Origin: Chitinophagaceae bacterium
GTDB lineage: Bacteria; Bacteroidota; Bacteroidia; Chitinophagales; Chitinophagaceae
Direction of reading: 5' to 3'
DNA length: 48,778 nucleotides
Assembly (NCBI GenBank): GCA_947381435.1
Contig: CANCVE010000021.1
Span: 1 to 48,778 of the forward strand
In this document: positions 16,572-26,485 of the stretch, one piece after another
Layout: every line of letters begins with the position of its first letter
Numbering within the stretch: the stretch's first letter is position 1
The notes under the pieces: generated by a model
What the model was told of the DNA's origin: nothing
The model's input: the letters and a program-made list of their open reading frames with translations, nothing else
Databases searched by the model: none
Program-made: the position numbers and the translations under genes

Positions 16572-19460
16572 CTAATTCTTTGGTGCAGTAATAGCCGATT
16601 TGGGTTTTAATTCATCTGGACTATCCTTAGTATATGCATTAAACACAAACTTAGATGGCGTGAGTGTTAAATCTTTAATCAATGCAATATCTATATTAGT
16701 TGTAGGGTTGAATTGAGCACTCAACATATACTTTTTAAGGCTATAAAACAATTGATTAGCAACTGGTTTATTGGGTGTATCACTACCTAAGTCTGCACTA
16801 CTCACTATTAGTTTTCCATTGCCCACCTTAGCTTCAAAAACCAATGCCAACCTCCTATTCATAAACCAAGTATCTATTGGTTGAATTAATGGACGGAACG
16901 TTTTAGGGAAATCTTCCAAGTGCATAGGTTGTGCTTTATGCACTATTTCCCACCATTGAATGTCACTATGATTAGCCGTAGGGAAGTCTGTAAAAGCAGG
17001 ATTCTTTTCATCCAATAAGATACCTAAAGTGTGTGGTGGTCTCATTTTAAACCATGAAGTATTCCAGAATACAGGCAAAAAGTGTTGAACCACTTCCTTT
17101 CCTTTTATAACTTTACCAGCAATATTCAAGAACACCTTTCCGCCTTTATTCAATACATCTTCTGCCTTGGCATCTAGTTCTTTTGTGTAATAGATTGAGG
17201 TATCGCTAACCGTTGGCGTTTGCGATGGATATACCCATAAGTTCCAATCGTTGCTATAGGTTGTGTTAGTAATACTTACCTCAAGCGTTAATTGTGTAGC
17301 TTGTTTAATGGATGATAAATCATATTCAATATTACCTACCACCGTGTTTTTTCCAGTTACAATATCTGTTGGTTTGAAAGCCCCATTTTTTACTAGCTTT
17401 CCTTTATTATCTATTAGTCGCCAATAAACTATGGCATTGGGCAATGTAGCTTTACCATAATGATATATTTCGATGGCGGCATTCAGTTGCTCATCATTCT
17501 TATAAACAAATTTATTTAATCGAGCCAATGGAACGGTGCTATTACAAAACCTTGAAAATCCTTTTGCATCCACATAACCTTTCTCATCCCAAAAGGCATC
17601 CAATACACCCACCAAAGCAGTACCTTGACCACTATAATCGTTCAAGCCTAATAATTGAAAGCCTCCATTATTCGGTGTTCTCAACGACTTTTCAATTTCA
17701 TTCTTATAACATAACACTTGCAGTTTACCTGTTGCGTTTAGGAACTTATCTGCTTCATCAAGCATACCATTGTCTTTCAAGTCCTCTTGAAATAATTCCA
17801 TGTTTTTGGCCTTATAAACGCCAGTATATTTCTTTATCTCCTTGAAGTTTGGAGATGAACACCATTGTCCCATTTCGTGTGCTAGATACGGCATCGTAAA
17901 CTTCTCAATGGCGGCAGTATAATCGCTCTTACTTTCTGGCATTTTATCCCAAGACAAGTTCCTAGCTCCTGACTTAATCATATATTCATTTTCAGGAACC
18001 AATGGCCAACTCATGGCAACGGATGCACCTGTGTATAAACGCCTGCTATCCCTTTTCTGCCAAAAATGAATAAACTTGGTTAAGTATTCAGCTTGTTTGC
18101 TACCCCTTGGTTCATTACCGTATGCCAACATACAGAAGGAAGGGTGATTGCCATATTGTTCCGTCATACGGATGGTTTCATCATAAATAAACTGGTCAAT
18201 TGGTTTACCATCACCCAATGATGAACCATGATTTGCCCAGCTAGGTCCTTCTGGTTGTAGGTAAAAACCAATTCTATCTGCCGCATCAAAAGCAGCTTCT
18301 GGCGGACAATAAGAATGGAAACGCATGTGGTTTAAACCATAAGATCTACAGATGCGAAACACTCTTTCCCAACTAGCTTCATCCATCGGCGCATAACCCG
18401 TTAATGGGAAAACGCAATTATCTACCGTGCCACGTAAGAAAGTAGTTTGTCCGTTAATGGTAAACTGAGTGCCTTTTGTTTTAAAACTGCGCATTCCAAA
18501 CTGAATTTGCTTTTCAGTTTTAGTGCCATTCTTCAATACAATGGTAGCCGTTAATTGATACAATGCAGGATCAAATTCACTCCACAAAGCAACATTATCA
18601 CCCATTGGCAAGGTTGCAGTTAGTGTATCATTATCCACCACAGGTTTGTTGATGGTTATGGGCGCAATAGTTTGTGGTTGTTGCCCAATGATGCGCTTTG
18701 CTGATATAATTACTTTTGCTACATCACCACCTTTTATCACCACTTTAACCTCTGCAGTCTTATCGCTAACATTTGGATACACCTGAACCGCACTAATGTA
18801 TGTAGCAGGTGTAGCAACTAATTCCATTTTACCAACTATACCATTCCAGTTTCCTTGGGTATGATCGGTTAAACTGTGGCTATCTGGACCAACATTTATT
18901 TCTTTAGTTCTATTATCAATCCTGATGGTAATGGTATGTTTTCCAGGAGATAAAACAGTAGATAAATCATATTGATGTGGTGCTACGAACGTCATCAGTG
19001 TGCCAACTTCCTTATCATCCACCCAAACAGTTGTTTCGGTATGGCAACGCTCTAAAAATAGATTGACATGCTGCTTTTTAAACGAAGCAGGAATAACTAC
19101 CTCTTTCTGATACCAAGCTGCACCAACATAGTATTTGGTAGGCGTTAACCAAAAGGGAAATTTCAAATCATCAGGCTGGCGATACTTTGCATAACGAGGA
19201 TTAAAATACCAGCTACTATCATAAATGCTACCTGTCCATTTTGTTTTCAATGTAACCTTATCGCCTTTATCGTTTTCCAACATTGAGCCTGGTAGTTTCA
19301 CATTATCTACCAAAAATCTAGAGAACCATTTCTCTTTGTCGCCTACATCATTTATATCCATTTCAAAACGCCAACTACCTGCTAAGGAAATACTGGTTTG
19401 CGCCGTTGCCGATACGCCCAATGCTATCAGCACTAAAAGAAAGTATTGCTTCATCTTCAT
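16572..19460 (-). CDS. secreted glycoside hydrolase, GH2 family
   Basis: 962 residues from the ATG at 19458-19460 (MKMKQYFLLVLIALG, a signal peptide). The frame stays open further upstream, but that part overlaps the BNR-4 gene and is not protein-like. N-terminal jelly-roll sugar-binding and immunoglobulin-like domains precede the TIM barrel, which starts near FLRGTVDNCVFPLTGY. E450 in YGNEP is the expected acid/base, and E529 in YLAHEMGQW the expected nucleophile. GH2 members in pectin loci act as beta-galactosidase, beta-glucuronidase or alpha-arabinosidase, so the exact specificity is open. It follows the BNR-4 gene by 4 bp and precedes GH35 by 3 bp, a tight operon. Confidence 0.88.
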   Translation of the reverse strand: MKMKQYFLLVLIALGVSATAQTSISLAGSWRFEMDINDVGDKEKWFSRFLVDNVKLPGSMLENDKGDKVTLKTKWTGSIYDSSWYFNPRYAKYRQPDDLKFPFWLTPTKYYVGAAWYQKEVVIPASFKKQHVNLFLERCHTETTVWVDDKEVGTLMTFVAPHQYDLSTVLSPGKHTITIRIDNRTKEINVGPDSHSLTDHTQGNWNGIVGKMELVATPATYISAVQVYPNVSDKTAEVKVVIKGGDVAKVIISAKRIIGQQPQTIAPITINKPVVDNDTLTATLPMGDNVALWSEFDPALYQLTATIVLKNGTKTEKQIQFGMRSFKTKGTQFTINGQTTFLRGTVDNCVFPLTGYAPMDEASWERVFRICRSYGLNHMRFHSYCPPEAAFDAADRIGFYLQPEGPSWANHGSSLGDGKPIDQFIYDETIRMTEQYGNHPSFCMLAYGNEPRGSKQAEYLTKFIHFWQKRDSRRLYTGASVAMSWPLVPENEYMIKSGARNLSWDKMPESKSDYTAAIEKFTMPYLAHEMGQWCSSPNFKEIKKYTGVYKAKNMELFQEDLKDNGMLDEADKFLNATGKLQVLCYKNEIEKSLRTPNNGGFQLLGLNDYSGQGTALVGVLDAFWDEKGYVDAKGFSRFCNSTVPLARLNKFVYKNDEQLNAAIEIYHYGKATLPNAIVYWRLIDNKGKLVKNGAFKPTDIVTGKNTVVGNIEYDLSSIKQATQLTLEVSITNTTYSNDWNLWVYPSQTPTVSDTSIYYTKELDAKAEDVLNKGGKVFLNIAGKVIKGKEVVQHFLPVFWNTSWFKMRPPHTLGILLDEKNPAFTDFPTANHSDIQWWEIVHKAQPMHLEDFPKTFRPLIQPIDTWFMNRRLALVFEAKVGNGKLIVSSADLGSDTPNKPVANQLFYSLKKYMLSAQFNPTTNIDIALIKDLTLTPSKFVFNAYTKDSPDELKPKSAITAPKN

Positions 19461-19464
19461 TATT

Positions 19465-20784
19465 TTAAGGTTTGTATTCAAGTATGTAAACTGGTTGTGG
19501 AGCAATGTTTTCCAGCTTTTCTCCATCACCCTGACCCGCTTTTTGGATAAAGATGTGTAGCTTTTTCGATTGTTTCCACAATTCAGTATCATACGAAGAT
19601 TCCCAATTATCCAAAGAAGTTGTTGTAATATTTTTGGTAGTCCATACATTAGTAGACAAGTCCTTACAGCTAGCCGCAGATGCCACACTTCCATTTTCTT
19701 CATCCCTATACAACATGATGGCACTAACCTTTCCATTGATTTTATTCACCACAATCTGTGGTCTAGAAATAGGTATTTTCTTTGTGCCACCTCCACTCAA
19801 ACTAAAGGCAGTCTTTCTATCCAAAACTTGTTTTACCTGCCAAGACTGTCCATCAAAATAAATTAATTGATACTGCGGAATAGCACTACCTCCTGTTCTG
19901 AAATAGGTGGCAATGTAGGGTTTCCCATCCTCGTCGGCAGTCATAGAGGTTTGGTTTATCAGTTCACTCTTTTGTGGAATTTTCACCACTATTTCAGCAG
20001 AAGCTTTGGTAATGGGTAGTTGATATTGTTCGCCATTACTCTTATGCCAAGTGATGCCACCATCATCCGAAGCTGCATAACACATATTATTATTACTAGA
20101 TACATCTCCACTTTCTCTCCAAACCCACGAAATGTGTATAGTGCCTTTTGCATCCACACAAGCTTGCCAGTAAGCATTTCGCTTACCTTCTCCATCAATC
20201 AACACATCTTGTAGTCGTTGCCATGTCTTGGTTGCAGTACTATATTTATTGATAATGAAATTGCCATTACCCGAACTCCCATCCCGATAAAAAAACAACA
20301 AATCGCCATTTGCCAATCTATAAAACTCTGGGTAAGTAACCTTTCCTTCCTTTGCGCCAGTCATGGGTAATTCCGGCGTTAGTTCTAAACCAAAAGGCGT
20401 TGTGCTTTTGCAATAATGCAATTTGTTTACATGATGATCCCAAGACAAATGCAGGTATCCATCGCCATCAATCATCATACTGATTATGTTATGTGCATCC
20501 TTCACATTGCCTTTATAATCTGTCCGTTTCACCTCCCATATGTTACTGTTAATCTTTCGTTTTGCAAGCACCACATAACCAACGCTATCATAGTAAGAAA
20601 CAAATTGAATCCCTTTATAAGATACTACCGAGTTTTTGCGGAAGATGGCGGTGTTTACAGCGTTCTTAGCCCAACCTAATCCAATGGTTGTTTGAGCGGT
20701 GGAAACCAATGCAGTGACTAGAAATAGAATGAATAAGATATAAGTTTTAGGCAAGTTGCAGTATTTCATTTTTGTACTCTTCAT
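19465..20784 (-). CDS. secreted BNR-4 repeat beta-propeller protein
   Basis: 439 residues with a signal peptide (TYILFILFLVTALVSTAQ). The start could be either the ATG at 20784 or the one at 20769. It carries the hallmark features of the BNR_4 family: DGDGYLHLSWDHH, YPEFYRLANGDLLFFYRDG-type blades and a later Asp-box segment SDDGGITWH. This fold includes polysaccharide lyases of the PL24/PL25 types and several uncharacterised proteins of pectin and gum loci. Placed with PL11, GH105 and CE12 genes, a lyase or hydrolase acting on uronic-acid-containing oligosaccharides is likely. I cannot assign the activity from sequence alone. Confidence 0.8.
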   Translation of the reverse strand: MKSTKMKYCNLPKTYILFILFLVTALVSTAQTTIGLGWAKNAVNTAIFRKNSVVSYKGIQFVSYYDSVGYVVLAKRKINSNIWEVKRTDYKGNVKDAHNIISMMIDGDGYLHLSWDHHVNKLHYCKSTTPFGLELTPELPMTGAKEGKVTYPEFYRLANGDLLFFYRDGSSGNGNFIINKYSTATKTWQRLQDVLIDGEGKRNAYWQACVDAKGTIHISWVWRESGDVSSNNNMCYAASDDGGITWHKSNGEQYQLPITKASAEIVVKIPQKSELINQTSMTADEDGKPYIATYFRTGGSAIPQYQLIYFDGQSWQVKQVLDRKTAFSLSGGGTKKIPISRPQIVVNKINGKVSAIMLYRDEENGSVASAASCKDLSTNVWTTKNITTTSLDNWESSYDTELWKQSKKLHIFIQKAGQGDGEKLENIAPQPVYILEYKP

Positions 20785-21304
20785 CGTTTTTGTGTCGTGT
20801 TGACATTTGTTGTATTAGATTGTTTAATTTGACATTACAATTTATTCATTATTTTATTAAAAATTACGATGGAGTTAATTATAATACACAAATGACTTCC
20901 TTAACACAAGAATTAATACTATCATATGAGTAATCAATAAAGATGCTATCTAATTCTATTGCAGTGGCAGTGGGGAGCAGTAAATATTCAACTAATGAAA
21001 TTGAGCGAATGCAATGTGTTTTACTCTGTGTTGTATCTAAAAAAAAGAAAAAGTTACTATCATCATTTTAAAGATTACGTTATCAAGCAAAAGTTGCTTA
21101 ATAATAAGAGCAAAACTATATATAACATACAAAAGATGGCAATCTGCACAAATAGCTACCTTTAGGAAAATTGACTTCATACTCAATAATTTGCCATTCT
21201 TACTGACCTTCGGTCAGATCTCGAAGATAATAATTTACATATTAATACTGATAAAAGGCTATGTCAGTAAAAAAACTTTTACATTTTTTAATCAATGACC
21301 AATT
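20785..21304. other. 520-bp gap within the pectin cluster
   Basis: No credible gene. It contains two direct copies of TGACATT at 20801 and 20830, 17 and 46 bp upstream of the BNR-4 ATG, which could be operator sites for the GH sub-operon. A 6-bp inverted repeat (CTGACC at 21203, GGTCAG at 21212) lies past the acetylesterase stop without a T-run. The gap suggests that BNR4-GH2-GH35 is a separate transcription unit from the acetylesterases upstream. Confidence 0.45.
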
Positions 21305-22093
21305 CTATTTTAGAAAAGCCGTAAGCGAGCAGTCTTTTAATCCTTTTAGGCCAGTAATAACCGAAGCTGCATTAATTTCTGCACCTTCTTTTCCTGTATG
21401 TGTATGTTCTTTTGGAAACAAAGGGGTAACCTTTTCTTGTCCCATCTCATCATATTTATCAGCAGTAATAGTATTCAAATCGATAAAGGCAATGCCAGTT
21501 TGTTTGGCTATTTGTGCACTCCATCCACCATAAGTATTACCACCATTACGGATTATTTTTCCATTCTTCCAATCGTTACGAGGAATGGGAGAACAGATGA
21601 TGGGGGTAGCACCCTTTGCCTTTACATCGTTGATAAACTTACGCATATACCATCCATAAGTATGTACCACTTCGTCTTTCTTGGTCAACATATTCACAAT
21701 GACTGAGCTATCCTCACTGATACCTTTCATAGTCCCCCTTGCCCTTGAAGAATCGTTTAGCGGACTACTGTCATTGTGACCAAACTGCATGATAACATAA
21801 TCTCCTGCTTTTACTTTTACCAACACCTTGTCCCACAATCCTTGCGTTTGAAAGGTACGGCTACTTGTGCCACCCATTGCGTCGTTTTCTATATTGATTT
21901 TATCATTGTCAAAATAGGGTTTAATGTAATCTGCCCAACCCCATAATCCACCATCTCCAATACCCTTACCATTTTTTACCGTGCTATCGCCAATGGCATA
22001 AAGGGTAGGTTTATGTTGATTACTGATGATGAAAGATGACAATACAATTACTGCTAGTAGCAGCCAATAATTACGGGAAATAAACTTTTTCAT
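21305..22093 (-). CDS. rhamnogalacturonan acetylesterase, CE12 family (copy 1)
   Basis: 262-residue exported SGNH hydrolase that removes acetyl groups from galacturonic acid of rhamnogalacturonan. The N-terminus is a membrane-type signal (NYWLLLAVIVLSSFIIS). S37 in AIGDST is the nucleophile, the block-II Gly lies in AMGGTSSRTF and N107 in FGHND completes the oxyanion hole. The triad segment reads K-E-H-T-H-T, so E229 occupies the position usually held by Asp, with H232 as the base. It lies 12 bp after a paralogue of similar length, in one unit with it. Confidence 0.9.
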   Translation of the reverse strand: MKKFISRNYWLLLAVIVLSSFIISNQHKPTLYAIGDSTVKNGKGIGDGGLWGWADYIKPYFDNDKINIENDAMGGTSSRTFQTQGLWDKVLVKVKAGDYVIMQFGHNDSSPLNDSSRARGTMKGISEDSSVIVNMLTKKDEVVHTYGWYMRKFINDVKAKGATPIICSPIPRNDWKNGKIIRNGGNTYGGWSAQIAKQTGIAFIDLNTITADKYDEMGQEKVTPLFPKEHTHTGKEGAEINAASVITGLKGLKDCSLTAFLK

Positions 22094-22105
22094 GTGTGCT
22101 AATAT

Positions 22106-22873
22106 TTAGTTTGTTGCTTTTAGATAGTTGTTTAGTGTACAATCGCTTAGTTTTTTTAGCCCCTCTACCACAGATTCTGCATTGATGGTAGCACCTTCTA
22201 CACTGGTATGTGTATGTTCTTTAGGGAATAATGGAGCCACTTTTTCTTGCCCCATCTTTTCGTATTTCAAGGCGGTAATGTCATTCAAATCGATAAAATA
22301 TATGCCTTCTTGCTTGGCAATTTCGGCTGCCCATTTGCCATGAGCTTTATCTGCACGCAATACTTTTCCATCTTTCCAGTCGTTACGAGGAATCATAGAA
22401 CAGATGATAGGAACGGCACCTTTTGCCTTTGCTTCCCTAACAAATTTGCGAAGATAGAACCCATAAGTATGAACGGTTTCGGGCTTTCCATCAGGCCATA
22501 CCAGATTTACGGAGTCTTCGCCAACACCATTCAATACTCCTCTGTAACCATTCTTGGATGTATCTGGTTTCGATCCTTCATTATGGCCAAACTGCATGAT
22601 TAGATAATCGCCTTTTTTGATACTAGAAATCACTTTATCCCATCTTCCTTCCTTGATAAAAGTACGTGTACTTCTTCCTGCCATCGCTTGGTTTGAAACA
22701 TCAATTTTAGTGGTATCGAAATAGTTACCAATGATTTCTCCCCAACCACACTGCGGCCTATTGGTGTTTCTTACTGTACTATCCCCAATCAGATAAAGGG
22801 TAGGTTTAACTTGCACTAAGGTAAAAGATAGCCCAACGGCTGCCAGAAGAATAAAAAGCTTAAACTGTTTCAT
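22106..22873 (-). CDS. rhamnogalacturonan acetylesterase, CE12 family (copy 2)
   Basis: 255 residues, signal peptide plus SGNH domain. S32 in LIGDST, the Gly of AMAGRSTRTF, N97 in FGHNE and H221 in K-E-H-T-H-T-S are the active-site positions, again with Glu (E218) where Asp is usual. It differs from copy 1 along its whole length, so this is an old duplication or two parallel recruits, not a recent repeat. The two copies may deacetylate different positions (O-2 and O-3) or different chain lengths. It is preceded by a palindromic interspersed element that separates it from the GH105 gene. Confidence 0.9.
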   Translation of the reverse strand: MKQFKLFILLAAVGLSFTLVQVKPTLYLIGDSTVRNTNRPQCGWGEIIGNYFDTTKIDVSNQAMAGRSTRTFIKEGRWDKVISSIKKGDYLIMQFGHNEGSKPDTSKNGYRGVLNGVGEDSVNLVWPDGKPETVHTYGFYLRKFVREAKAKGAVPIICSMIPRNDWKDGKVLRADKAHGKWAAEIAKQEGIYFIDLNDITALKYEKMGQEKVAPLFPKEHTHTSVEGATINAESVVEGLKKLSDCTLNNYLKATN

Positions 22874-22920
22874 TTTAATAAATATATAAGGGGTTAATGA
22901 AAAAATAGTTGGTTAATCTT

Positions 22921-23077
22921 ACCACATAGACACAATAGACACAAAGAAAAAAAAGGAGATTAAGAAACGTTGCACTTTAAGGTCACATAGGCTTGAATTA
23001 ACCCAAAGTGATCTTTTTTCTATGTTTTCTTATCTAAACTTAAAGCAAACACTTTGTGCTTATTGTGCCTATGTGTT
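22921..23077. repeat. 157-bp palindromic interspersed element (CACATAG/CTATGTG arms)
   Basis: The left arm (22921-22946) and right arm (23052-23077) are inverted copies matching at about 22 of 26 positions, both built from CACATAG, CACAAT and CACAAAG words. The centre holds further fragments of the same words (GTCACATAGG near 22982). The element is inserted between the GH105 and CE12 genes of the pectin cluster. Arrays of this 'accacatagacac' kind are, as far as I know, dispersed through many Bacteroidota genomes. It would form a long RNA hairpin within the operon transcript. Confidence 0.75.
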
Positions 23078-23096
23078 AAAAGTTTCATTTGCAATG

Positions 23097-24431
23097 TTAG
23101 TTGGTTAACTGTAATGCACTGTCATTCAAATCGAAAGAATGGTTGTTTAATAAGTTAATAATCTCTGAACCTGCAAGTAATACCGGACCATAACTATGTG
23201 CTGCATACACATTAACGGGTCTGTAATAATAGAAAGCTGGGTCGAAGGCCATTCCTGTACCTACGCAAGTACCTTCTACCTGACCCTTTGCAGTAACCTT
23301 GGTACTTACCGCATTCCAAGCAAGAATGGCAGTGGGAGAAAAGGCTTTTGCATTCAACCAACCTTTGTTAATGCCACGAGCATAACAATAAATATAGATG
23401 GCAGTAGCAGAAGTTTCGAGATAAGAATCTTCTTTGTCTAGCAACTGATGCCAGAAACCTTGCGCAGATTGGTAATGCATCAAGCCTTGGGCAAGTGCCT
23501 GATACTGATCTAAAACTGCTTTGTAATTAGGATGCGTAACAGGTAAAACATCTAACAATTCGGTCATTGCCAAGAAAGCCCAACCATTTGCACGTCCCCA
23601 ATGAAACTGAGGATGATAGTCCATATCGTTTACCCAACCGTGCATATAAACACCCCGTTCCTTATTGAACATGCGTGCAGAAAACTGAAGGATTTGCTTA
23701 GTGGCATCATCGTAATATTTTACATCGCCAGTTAGTTTACCCATTTGAGCCAAAGCTGGTACACTCATAAACAAATCATCCAACCAAATAGTATTCTTTA
23801 ATGGGCGGTTTCTTGCAAATGTTCCATCAGCAAAGCGGTATTCTTTATTTGCTATGTAATTGATGAAATTATCCGCTAATTGGCGAAGGTTGTTGTTGTC
23901 GCCATTTTGAATGGTTTTGATGGTAGCTGCACAAATAGCACCCGCATCATCCAATGCACGAGGTTGTATAACAGTGCGTAAAGGATTGGTTTGAGAAGCA
24001 TATTTATCGTATAATACCTTGCATTTTGGGTAAGCACCAGCTAAAAGTCCTAATCTTGTTTTGGTGTAATTGGCAAACTTCTCATCTTTAGTAGCCGTAC
24101 TTGCCGCCAACATACCCGAATAAGTAACGCCCCACTCATAGCTTGTAAGTCGATAATCGCCTTGCTTGATGATAGTATTGCTGTCAATTTCTGCAAAAGC
24201 AACTGGCTCATTGGTTTGCTTATTAATTAATTGGGCAGGGGTAACCCTATCCAAATAACTATAAACATTGTCTAACACTTTCTTTACGTCTTCTGTTTTA
24301 GGTGCACCATAAGGCACGGAATAATCAGGCTTTAAGGCATGCAACGGTGCATTGGCATCCGTTTGTTGAGCAGATACGTCCGTAATTAAGAATAGAATAG
24401 ATAATAGTAAAAATGAAGTTGTAATTCTCAT
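23097..24431 (-). CDS. unsaturated rhamnogalacturonyl hydrolase, GH105 family
   Basis: Removes the unsaturated galacturonic acid left at the non-reducing end of oligosaccharides after lyase action. 444 residues with a signal peptide (FLLLSILFLITDVSAQ). It has the (alpha/alpha)6 barrel of GH88/GH105, with the motifs W-L-D-D-L-F-M (217-222), which probably contains the general-acid Asp, and H-P-Q-F-H-W-G-R-A-N-G-W (273-284). It follows the PL11 lyase by 6 bp, the natural functional order: the lyase makes the substrate this enzyme trims. No type IX tail is present, so it is probably periplasmic. Confidence 0.92.
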   Translation of the reverse strand: MRITTSFLLLSILFLITDVSAQQTDANAPLHALKPDYSVPYGAPKTEDVKKVLDNVYSYLDRVTPAQLINKQTNEPVAFAEIDSNTIIKQGDYRLTSYEWGVTYSGMLAASTATKDEKFANYTKTRLGLLAGAYPKCKVLYDKYASQTNPLRTVIQPRALDDAGAICAATIKTIQNGDNNNLRQLADNFINYIANKEYRFADGTFARNRPLKNTIWLDDLFMSVPALAQMGKLTGDVKYYDDATKQILQFSARMFNKERGVYMHGWVNDMDYHPQFHWGRANGWAFLAMTELLDVLPVTHPNYKAVLDQYQALAQGLMHYQSAQGFWHQLLDKEDSYLETSATAIYIYCYARGINKGWLNAKAFSPTAILAWNAVSTKVTAKGQVEGTCVGTGMAFDPAFYYYRPVNVYAAHSYGPVLLAGSEIINLLNNHSFDLNDSALQLTN

Positions 24432-24437
24432 TTAGTA

Positions 24438-26330
24438 TTATTTTTTGGGTTGAATGATGGTAATGTTTGGTAGTGGAGGTTGCTTCATTCCATCACCAAA
24501 GAAATAGTCAACATAAGGCGGCTGGTTATAACCCACATTTTGCCAAGCAATACTCAAGCGATATTGTGGATTGTGCATCAAGGTATAAAAGCGAAAGTCG
24601 GTTGGTATAGTAGTGGAGAATATCCTTAACTCATTATTATCAGTTGTACGATAGATTACCTCCTCGCGCCAATCGCCCAAAATATCAGCACTCAATGCAG
24701 GGTTTGCTTTAGTACCATTGTTCGATACACAGTCAAAGTCTTTGGCATTAAATAAGGGCAATTGCTTATGGTTTATATAATCCCATTTGTCAATACGAGT
24801 GCCATCTAATAGCTCAGTCAATAAATCGCCATCCCACCAAATCCTAAAATTGGTACTACGAGGCGAACTGCCAATGGTATCTCCTTGTGCGGTATGCAAT
24901 CCTTGGCTACCGCCCCAACATTCATAGCCTGCGTAGCGAGGATCGATATCCGCACTCATTCCTCTGCCTACATCTTTGTCCATATCACCTTGCCATAGAA
25001 TTTTACCCGTTGCAGCATCGTACATGGCAAATCCGGGACCTTTTGTACCCTCTTCTATTTCATGAATACCAAATACTTCCAAGCCCGGATGAGATAAATC
25101 CATATCGGTTACATGCACTGCATCACCATGACGCAGACCTGTTGTGTACAATCCTTTACCATTATCATCCACACACATACTACCATAAACAATCTCATCC
25201 TTACCATCTCCATCCACATCGGCAACTGTTAGGTTATGATATCCTTGACCCGAAAAAGGATTATTCCCATCCTTACTATCAAACACCCATCGAGAAGTCA
25301 ATTTACCACCGCGCCAATCCCAAGCAGCCAAAACAGTTCTTCCATAATAACCCCTACACATTACTACACTAGGATGAACACCATCTAAATAGGCTACACA
25401 AGCCAAGAATCTATCTACCCTGTTGCCATAACTGTCATTTCCGCCGTTGCCTCCTTTACCACCCCAGCCACCAAGGTTTCCCCTGCTTGGTAAATAATTG
25501 GTTGTAGCCAATGCGGCTCCTGTCAATCCATCAAAAATGGTAAAGTATTCAGGACCATCCAATATGCGTCCTATTTTAGACCTATCTCCATCCCTTATTA
25601 CATAGTCTTTTGTGCTATCGCCAATTACCTTGCCCACACCATCAATGGTTCCGTCAGCGGTCTTCATGGCTATTTCTGCCTTACCATCACCATCCAAATC
25701 GTACACCATAAACTGCGTATAGTGTGCTCCTTCACGAATGTTTTTTCCTAGATTAATCTGCCATAACATGGTTCCATCAAGTTTGTAACATTGAAAGATG
25801 GGTGGATTTGTAATCCCTGCTTGCGAATTATCCCTCCCTCTACTTGTTTGATGTAGAATGATTTCATATTCACCATCGCCATCCACATCGCCAACAGAAA
25901 TGTCATTTGGAGTGTAACCTGGGGGAGTTTGCAATGGAATAGATAGATAAGGTTTACTGTTCGCCTTCAAAACAAATGGCTTACTGTTAGCTTCTTCTTT
26001 ATTATTTACAATCGCTTTAGCAGTATACGTATTATCCTTTGTAGCATCTACCAAACTGTCAACAAAGCAAGTGGCTTTTAACAAAGGCTGTTGGTTTAAC
26101 TTAACTGTTTTTGCACCCGTTGTCCTATATAGATTAAAGGCAACATCGCTACCTTCCGTACCCAACAAACGCCAACTGACAAACACTTTTGTATCTGTTT
26201 GTTTAATGGCAATAACGCCACGGTTTAAATATTCCATTTGCCGTTGGGCTGTAATAGTTTTAGTAAACACCAACAATGCAGCAATCAGTAATGATACCTT
26301 AACTGATTGTTTGAATATATTTTCTCTCAT
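24438..26330 (-). CDS. rhamnogalacturonan lyase, PL11 family
   Basis: Cleaves the rhamnogalacturonan I backbone by beta-elimination. 630 residues, close to the YesW/YesX enzymes. After the signal peptide come QRQMEYLNRGVIAI and the SWRLLGTE region, then an eight-bladed propeller with repeated calcium-binding D-x-D-G-D-G sites: VGDVDGDGEYEI, YDLDGDGKAEI and VADVDGDGKDEI. The C-terminal region includes DILGDWREEVIYRT. It is the key backbone-cutting enzyme of the cluster and identifies the substrate of the whole set. Confidence 0.95.
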   Translation of the reverse strand: MRENIFKQSVKVSLLIAALLVFTKTITAQRQMEYLNRGVIAIKQTDTKVFVSWRLLGTEGSDVAFNLYRTTGAKTVKLNQQPLLKATCFVDSLVDATKDNTYTAKAIVNNKEEANSKPFVLKANSKPYLSIPLQTPPGYTPNDISVGDVDGDGEYEIILHQTSRGRDNSQAGITNPPIFQCYKLDGTMLWQINLGKNIREGAHYTQFMVYDLDGDGKAEIAMKTADGTIDGVGKVIGDSTKDYVIRDGDRSKIGRILDGPEYFTIFDGLTGAALATTNYLPSRGNLGGWGGKGGNGGNDSYGNRVDRFLACVAYLDGVHPSVVMCRGYYGRTVLAAWDWRGGKLTSRWVFDSKDGNNPFSGQGYHNLTVADVDGDGKDEIVYGSMCVDDNGKGLYTTGLRHGDAVHVTDMDLSHPGLEVFGIHEIEEGTKGPGFAMYDAATGKILWQGDMDKDVGRGMSADIDPRYAGYECWGGSQGLHTAQGDTIGSSPRSTNFRIWWDGDLLTELLDGTRIDKWDYINHKQLPLFNAKDFDCVSNNGTKANPALSADILGDWREEVIYRTTDNNELRIFSTTIPTDFRFYTLMHNPQYRLSIAWQNVGYNQPPYVDYFFGDGMKQPPLPNITIIQPKK

Positions 26331-26485
26331 AATTAAATTTTTTTATTGACTAATGCTGATGTGTCAAGTTTAATATATTTACAAGTTAGCTACAGCAATT
26401 ACCGAAGAAGAATTGAATCAACTTGTAAAAAGCTCTTAGTACATCTTTTGAAACATAGTATCTAGCAACTAGACTCTAACCACTA

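Noticed and set aside
19461-19736. N-terminal extension of the GH2 protein
   Set aside because: The extension overlaps the BNR-4 gene in another frame, lacks protein-like composition, and a normal signal peptide begins at 19460.
20801-20836. Shared TGACATTTG word between the BNR-4 upstream region and the cysH leader
   Set aside because: Nine AT-rich bases can match by chance, the arrangement differs (direct versus inverted), and the functions are unrelated.
24887-25372. 161-codon rightward frame rich in His and Tyr within the PL11 gene
   Set aside because: It is antisense to the calcium-binding D-x-D-G-D-G repeats of the lyase, whose codons read as His/Tyr/Pro on the other strand.
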